Positions 60,227 to 64,000 of a DNA stretch of 64,000 bases are shown one piece after another (positions within the stretch are counted from its first letter, which is position 1; every line of letters starts with the position of its first letter). A program made the translations under genes and the position numbers. Under the pieces are notes generated by a model. The model was not told the origin of the DNA. It worked only from the letters and a program-made list of their open reading frames with translations, and made no database searches. The stretch lies in assembly GCF_019749295.1 (NCBI RefSeq), contig NZ_JACWFG010000022.1:28260-92259 (forward strand). The letters run 5' to 3'. This DNA comes from Neobacillus niacini (GTDB lineage: Bacteria > Bacillota > Bacilli > Bacillales > Cytobacillaceae).

Positions 60227-61753
60227 ATGGACAGCAAAAAGAATGCGGGAAACAGTGTTTTCATCATTTCCTTATTACTTACGCTCATTTTTATTGTTTG
60301 GGGAGTTTTTTTTACTGATAATCTCACCAAAGTTACCGATATTATCTATAATGGTTCAATCGATTACCTCGGATGGGTATATCTTGGTGCTACCCTATTC
60401 TTTGTTATCTTTTCCATCTATTTATTGTTTTCTAAATATGGTGATATCCGTTTGGGAAAGAAAACAGATCGACCTGATTTTAACACAGCATCTTGGCTTG
60501 CTATGCTATTCGGTGCTGGTATGGGAATCGGAATCGTGTACTGGAGTGTTGCTGAACCAGTAACGCACTATACAACTCCTCCATATGGGGAAGGATACAC
60601 TGTTGACGCAGCCAATACAGCCATGAAATATACTTTTTTCCACTGGGGTCTAGATCCATGGGCCATTTACACGATAATTGGTCTAGCTCTTGCCTTTTTT
60701 CAATATAACAAAAGGCTTCCGGCAGCCATAAGTTCGGCCTTCCACCCGCTCTTGGGTGATCGAATTTACGGACCGATTGGAAAAACCATTGATATCCTGT
60801 CTATCTTTGCAACTGTTTTTGGTATCGCAACCTCATTAGGTCTAGGTGCCATGCAGGTAACAGCCGGAATGCATGAAATATTCGGAGTTCCCAATGAATT
60901 ATTCGTACAGCTGATTGTCATTGCAGTCGCTACAGTCCTTTTTATCATTTCCATTAATACAGGCTTGGAAAAAGGTATTCAATACTTATCGAATGCGGCC
61001 ATGATTCTATCCTTTGCGATTATGGTGATGATTTTAATCGTCGGACCCACTATGACGATTATTAAAGTTTTCTTTAATACAACAGGACTCTATATTAGTG
61101 ACTTTATACATATGAGTTTAAGGCTGAGGCCCTTTGGGGAAGGAGAATGGATTGCCTCCTGGACGCTTTTTTACTGGGCATGGTGGATTGCTTGGGCACC
61201 ATTTGTGGGTATGTTTATTGCAAGGGTTTCGAAAGGAAGAACGGTCAGGGAGTTTGTTATTGGTGTCCTAATTGTTCCTACCTTAGGAACATGTCTTTGG
61301 ATGTCCATATTTGGCGGCTCTGCACTTGAGATTGTTCAGAATACAGGCAGCCATGATCTGGCGAAAAATATAACCGAAAACGTTTCTTTAGCTATTTTTA
61401 CCTTCTTTGATTATCTACCATTAAGTTCTGTGTTAAGTATTTTAGGATTTGCAGTGGTAGCCATTTATTATATAACCGTTGCCGATACTGCCACCTTTGT
61501 ACTAGGAATGCTAAGCGAAGGCGGTACATTAAATCCTTCTAATAAAATAAAAATGACCTGGGGTGTCATTCAATCCGCTTTGGCTGCAGTATTGCTGTTA
61601 GCTGGCGGGTTGAATGTTTTGCAAACGGCCTCAATTGCAGCAGCCCTGCCGTTTGCGATTATCATGATTATCATGTGCTTCTCATTAGTGAAAGGGTTAC
61701 GAAGTGAAATCGAAGTCCAGAAAGGGAATAAAAGAAGTGCGTACCATTCCTAA
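60227..61753 (+). CDS. BCCT-family compatible-solute transporter (OpuD-like)
   Basis: A 508-residue, 12-helix sodium-coupled betaine/carnitine/choline transporter. Signature FYWAWWIAWAPFVGMFIARV followed by SKGRTVREF, aromatic cage region GMGIGIVYWSVAEPVTHY and the ADTATFVLGMLSEGGTLNPS segment. Glycine betaine is the usual substrate. AGGAGG immediately upstream. Confidence 0.94.
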   Translation: MDSKKNAGNSVFIISLLLTLIFIVWGVFFTDNLTKVTDIIYNGSIDYLGWVYLGATLFFVIFSIYLLFSKYGDIRLGKKTDRPDFNTASWLAMLFGAGMGIGIVYWSVAEPVTHYTTPPYGEGYTVDAANTAMKYTFFHWGLDPWAIYTIIGLALAFFQYNKRLPAAISSAFHPLLGDRIYGPIGKTIDILSIFATVFGIATSLGLGAMQVTAGMHEIFGVPNELFVQLIVIAVATVLFIISINTGLEKGIQYLSNAAMILSFAIMVMILIVGPTMTIIKVFFNTTGLYISDFIHMSLRLRPFGEGEWIASWTLFYWAWWIAWAPFVGMFIARVSKGRTVREFVIGVLIVPTLGTCLWMSIFGGSALEIVQNTGSHDLAKNITENVSLAIFTFFDYLPLSSVLSILGFAVVAIYYITVADTATFVLGMLSEGGTLNPSNKIKMTWGVIQSALAAVLLLAGGLNVLQTASIAAALPFAIIMIIMCFSLVKGLRSEIEVQKGNKRSAYHS

Positions 61754-61780
61754 AACCATATTGAAACTAATTTAGAAAAA

Positions 61781-61828
61781 GAAAAACCACCTTTAAGAAA
61801 ATAATTATTTTCTTAAAGGTGGTTTTTC
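61781..61828 (+). terminator. Terminator of the BCCT gene
   Basis: GAAAAACCACCTTTAAGAAAAT paired with its near-perfect complement over 22 bp, loop AATT, T-rich end; also faces the end of the tRNA cluster. Confidence 0.92.
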
Positions 61829-61882
61829 TAAATATATCGATTATAAAAAGGAACAGACTTACTGCCCTTAATTTCAAAGGAA

Positions 61883-61957
61883 TGGCTCCGCAGGTAGGAC
61901 TCGAACCTACGACCGATCGGTTAACAGCCGATAGCTCTACCACTGAGCTACTGCGGA
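61883..61957 (-). tRNA. tRNA-Asn (GTT)
   Basis: 75 nt including encoded CCA. Acceptor TCCGCAG / CTGCGGA, anticodon GTT, T-loop GGTTCGAGTCC. Last tRNA of the cluster in transcription order. Confidence 0.96.
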
Positions 61958-61964
61958 ATAATAA

Positions 61965-62038
61965 TGGAGCGGGTGATGAGAATCGAACTCACAACATCAG
62001 CTTGGAAGGCTGAGGTTTTACCACTAAACTACACCCGC
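61965..62038 (-). tRNA. tRNA-Gly (TCC)
   Basis: 74 nt with encoded CCA. Acceptor GCGGGTG / CACCCGC, anticodon TCC in CCTTCCAAG. Confidence 0.96.
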
Positions 62039-62048
62039 ATATTAATAT

Positions 62049-62122
<74 letters not shown>

Positions 62123-62161
62123 CAACTGTTAAAAGAACTAACTCAAGTTAATAAAAATAAA

Positions 62162-62238
62162 TGGGGCGGCTGATGGGAATCGAACCCACGAATGCCTGAA
62201 CCACAATCAGGTGCGTTAACCACTTCGCCACAACCGCC
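62162..62238 (-). tRNA. tRNA-His (GTG)
   Basis: 77 nt with encoded CCA and the His-specific extra 5' G facing discriminator C. Anticodon GTG in GATTGTGGT. Confidence 0.96.
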
Positions 62239-62270
62239 ATGATGTTTATTTTGCTTTGCAAAGAACTTTG

Positions 62271-62294
62271 GTTATTTCACTAATGTGAAATAAC
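62271..62294. repeat. tRNA-spacer hairpin (His-Tyr gap)
   Basis: GTTATTTCAC / GTGAAATAAC perfect 10-bp stem, loop TAAT. One of several related hairpins between tRNAs. Confidence 0.8.
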
Positions 62295-62295
62295 T

Positions 62296-62380
62296 TGGTG
62301 GAGGGGGACGGATTCGAACCGCCGAACCCTGAGGGAGCGGATTTACAGTCCGCCGCGTTTAGCCACTTCGCTACCCCTCC
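62296..62380 (-). tRNA. tRNA-Tyr (GTA)
   Basis: 85 nt with long variable arm and encoded CCA. Acceptor GGAGGGG / CCCCTCC, anticodon GTA in ACTGTAAAT. Confidence 0.96.
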
Positions 62381-62405
62381 GTATATAAAAATTCAAAAAA
62401 AATGA

Positions 62406-62478
62406 TGGCTCAGGACGGAATCGAACCGCCGACACAAGGATTTTCAGTCCTTTGCTCTACCGACTGAGCTACTGAGCC
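62406..62478 (-). tRNA. tRNA-Phe (GAA)
   Basis: 73 nt; CCA is not encoded (TCA follows the discriminator). Acceptor GGCTCAG / CTGAGCC, anticodon GAA in ACTGAAAAT. Confidence 0.95.
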
Positions 62479-62530
62479 ATACATAACCTATATCTATATC
62501 AACAGTAGAGTTAACCTACTGATATAAAAA

Positions 62531-62607
62531 TGGCGGTCCGGACGGGACTCGAACCCGCGACCTCCTGCGTGACAGGCAGGCATTCTAACCAACTGAACTA
62601 CCGGACC
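62531..62607 (-). tRNA. tRNA-Asp (GTC)
   Basis: 77 nt with encoded CCA. Acceptor GGTCCGG / CCGGACC, anticodon GTC in CCTGTCACG. Confidence 0.96.
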
Positions 62608-62646
62608 AACTTATTTAAGTGTTCTTCTAAAACTAATTTATATTAA

Positions 62647-62739
62647 TGGAGGAGGAAGAGGGATTCGAACCCCCGCGCGGTATGACCCGCCTGTCGGTTT
62701 TCAAGACCGATCCCTTCAGCCAAACTTGGGTATTCCTCC
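62647..62739 (-). tRNA. tRNA-Ser (TGA)
   Basis: 93 nt, class II with long variable arm, encoded CCA. Anticodon TGA in TCTTGAAAA. Confidence 0.96.
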
Positions 62740-62746
62740 GAATAAG

Positions 62747-62819
62747 TGGAGCCTAGCGGGATCGAACCGCTGACCTCCTGCGTGCAAAGCAGGCGCTCTC
62801 CCAGCTGAGCTAAGGCCCC
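62747..62819 (-). tRNA. tRNA-Ala (TGC)
   Basis: 73 nt; CCA not encoded. Acceptor GGGGCCT / AGGCTCC with the G-U pair characteristic of alanine tRNA; anticodon TGC in TTTGCACG. Confidence 0.95.
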
Positions 62820-62837
62820 AAATGCGTTTAATGAAAA

Positions 62838-62914
62838 TGGTCGGGAAGACAGGATTCGAACCTGCGACCCCTTGGTCCCAAACCAAGTGCTCTACCAAGC
62901 TGAGCTACTTCCCG
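62838..62914 (-). tRNA. tRNA-Pro (TGG)
   Basis: 77 nt with encoded CCA. Acceptor CGGGAAG / CTTCCCG, anticodon TGG in TTTGGGAC. Confidence 0.96.
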
Positions 62915-62922
62915 TATAAATA

Positions 62923-62999
62923 TGGCGCGCCCGAAAGGAGTCGAACCCATAACCTTCTGATCCGTAGTCAGACACTCTATCCAATTGAGCTACGGGCGC
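62923..62999 (-). tRNA. tRNA-Arg (ACG)
   Basis: 77 nt with encoded CCA. Anticodon ACG (A34 expected to be edited to inosine) in ACTACGGAT. Confidence 0.96.
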
Positions 63000-63006
63000 A
63001 TTAAAA

Positions 63007-63081
63007 TGGAGCGGAAGACGGGATTCGAACCCGCGACCCCCACCTTGGCAAGGTGGTGTTCTACCACTGAACTACTTCCGC
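63007..63081 (-). tRNA. tRNA-Gly (GCC)
   Basis: 75 nt with encoded CCA. Acceptor GCGGAAG / CTTCCGC, anticodon GCC in CTTGCCAAG. Confidence 0.96.
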
Positions 63082-63128
63082 ATTGCTACTCTTTTGTAAA
63101 AAAATTATATTATAGAAAATAAATTAAG

Positions 63129-63210
63129 TGCGGGTGAAGGGAGTCGAACCCCCACGCCTTGCGGCGCCAGATCCTAAGTCTGGTGCGTCTGCCAATTCCG
63201 CCACACCCGC
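63129..63210 (-). tRNA. tRNA-Leu (TAG)
   Basis: 82 nt, class II; CCA not encoded (CTT follows). Acceptor GCGGGTG / CACCCGC, anticodon TAG in ACTTAGGAT. Confidence 0.95.
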
Positions 63211-63238
63211 ATATGGATTATTTTGCTTGAGCAAAATG

Positions 63239-63268
63239 AAAGTTACTTTCGCTAACGCGAAAAAACTT
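63239..63268. repeat. tRNA-spacer hairpin (Leu-Lys gap)
   Basis: AAAGTTACTTTCGC / GCGAAAAAACTTT around TAAC; preceded by a smaller TTTTGC / GCAAAA hairpin at 63221-63236. Confidence 0.75.
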
Positions 63269-63344
63269 TGGTGAGCCATGAAGGACTCGAACCTTCGACC
63301 CTCTGATTAAAAGTCAGATGCTCTACCAACTGAGCTAATGGCTC
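63269..63344 (-). tRNA. tRNA-Lys (TTT)
   Basis: 76 nt with encoded CCA. Acceptor GAGCCAT / ATGGCTC, anticodon TTT in ACTTTTAAT. Confidence 0.96.
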
Positions 63345-63352
63345 ATACAAGG

Positions 63353-63382
63353 AAATTTATTTTCGCTATCGCGAAAAAAATT
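63353..63382. repeat. tRNA-spacer hairpin (Lys-Thr gap)
   Basis: AAATTTATTTTCGC / GCGAAAAAAATTT around TATC; same type as at 63239. Confidence 0.75.
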
Positions 63383-63458
<76 letters not shown>

Positions 63459-63499
63459 ATATATCGAAGATTAACTTCAATTCATATAATATTAATTGT

Positions 63500-63524
63500 T
63501 ATTTTCACTATCGTGAATAAAATT
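63500..63524. repeat. tRNA-spacer hairpin (Thr-Val gap)
   Basis: ATTTTCAC / GTGAATAAAAT around TATC. Confidence 0.7.
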
Positions 63525-63600
63525 TGGTGGAGGATGACGGGATCGAACCGCCGACCCTCTGCTTGTAAGGCAGATGCTCTCCCAGCTGAGCTAATCCTCC
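63525..63600 (-). tRNA. tRNA-Val (TAC)
   Basis: 76 nt with encoded CCA. Acceptor GGAGGAT / ATCCTCC, anticodon TAC in CCTTACAAG. Confidence 0.96.
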
Positions 63601-63636
63601 ATAGTAATTGAATTTCATTGTTCACTATCGCGATGG

Positions 63637-63667
63637 AAAGTTATTTTCGCTAGGGCCGAAAAAACTT
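63637..63667. repeat. tRNA-spacer hairpin (Val-Glu gap)
   Basis: AAAGTTATTTTCG / CGAAAAAACTTT around a short GC-containing loop. Confidence 0.7.
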
Positions 63668-63742
63668 TGGTGACCCCTACGGGATTCGAACCCGTGTTAC
63701 CTCCGTGAAAGGGAGGTGTCTTAACCACTTGACCAAGGGGCC
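63668..63742 (-). tRNA. tRNA-Glu (TTC)
   Basis: 75 nt with encoded CCA. Anticodon TTC in CTTTCACG. First tRNA after the 5S rRNA gene. Confidence 0.96.
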
Positions 63743-63754
63743 ATTACTAAAAAT

Positions 63755-63781
63755 CCGGAAAATAAAAACCCCAAAGGGGTT
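63755..63781 (-). terminator. Hairpin with U tract between 5S rRNA and tRNA-Glu
   Basis: AACCCC / GGGGTT with TTT loop, followed on the minus strand by TTTATTTT. It has terminator form although 17 tRNA genes lie downstream. Confidence 0.6.
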
Positions 63782-63783
63782 AT

Positions 63784-63900
<117 letters not shown>

Positions 63901-63975
63901 TATTTTGTTGAGGTTTCGTTCCCTCAAAACTAGATAATTTCAGAAGAAGTGTGTAAAACGAGTTCGCATAAAAAT

Positions 63976-64000
63976 TGGTTAAGTCCTCGAACGATTAGTA
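63976..64000 (-). rRNA. rrl: 23S ribosomal RNA, 3' tip only
   Basis: The minus strand reads AATCGTTCGAGGACTTAACC, the usual 3' end of Bacillus 23S rRNA; the gene continues beyond the window. The exact 3' end is set by analogy. Confidence 0.85.

Overview
The window looks like a chromosomal segment of a Bacillaceae species (Bacillus/Neobacillus type). It is low-GC, has AGGAGG-type ribosome binding sites and many U-tailed hairpin terminators, and carries typical Bacillus gene sets: PerR-type ahpCF, MurNAc recycling, LysM-3D wall protein, YdbS/YdbT-like PH proteins, a DUF1659-DUF2922-YvrJ trio, and a large tRNA block downstream of a 5S/23S rRNA end. I see no phage, plasmid, transposase or CRISPR array.

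Layout. 1-9.5 kb: an LplABC/YtcQ-like sugar ABC importer (binding lipoprotein cut by the window start, two permeases) and, on the same strand, a YesM/YesN-type kinase-regulator pair followed by a second binding protein without a lipobox. A NERD-domain gene and a 53-bp hairpin array lie between them. 9.7-14.4 kb: an aldo/keto reductase, small acidic proteins, an AmiS/UreI-type channel with an unusual leader, and an esterase divergent from an HTH regulator. 14.7-20 kb: a complete MurNAc-6-P operon (murQ-murR-murP-mupG) with its promoter, palindromic operator and cre site, preceded by a HAD phosphatase. 20-24 kb: CdaR-type regulator with glcD-glcF. 24-30 kb: four near-identical DoxX-family genes, each with the same upstream region, interleaved with an MFS gene, a GGDEF protein, a membrane protein and a second hairpin array. 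30-33.7 kb: OYE/dienoyl-CoA-reductase-type flavoenzyme and small genes. 33.7-40 kb: a sugar module (ThuA-like, TIM-barrel epimerase, PfkB kinase, MFS, LacI regulator, hexulose-6-P synthase and isomerase) with tandem 13-bp-spaced operators in front of both transcription units. 40-48 kb: LOG protein, DUF2207 protein, class V aminotransferase, aldo/keto reductase, M20 amidohydrolase and a third tandem array. 48-51 kb: a structured intergenic RNA candidate, then a leader terminator and the carboxynorspermidine dehydrogenase/decarboxylase pair. 51-61.8 kb: membrane/PH proteins, GNAT, LysM-3D, ahpCF with a PerR box, and a BCCT transporter. 61.9-64 kb: 17 tRNA genes, 5S rRNA and the 3' tip of 23S rRNA, all on the minus strand.

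Most striking: the LacI-controlled kinase plus HPS/PHI module with phased operators; four DoxX paralogues with duplicated promoters and terminators; four different intergenic arrays whose short inverted repeats recur about every 51-53 bp; and several uncharacterised structured intergenic elements. Functional calls come from reading protein motifs; no database search was run.
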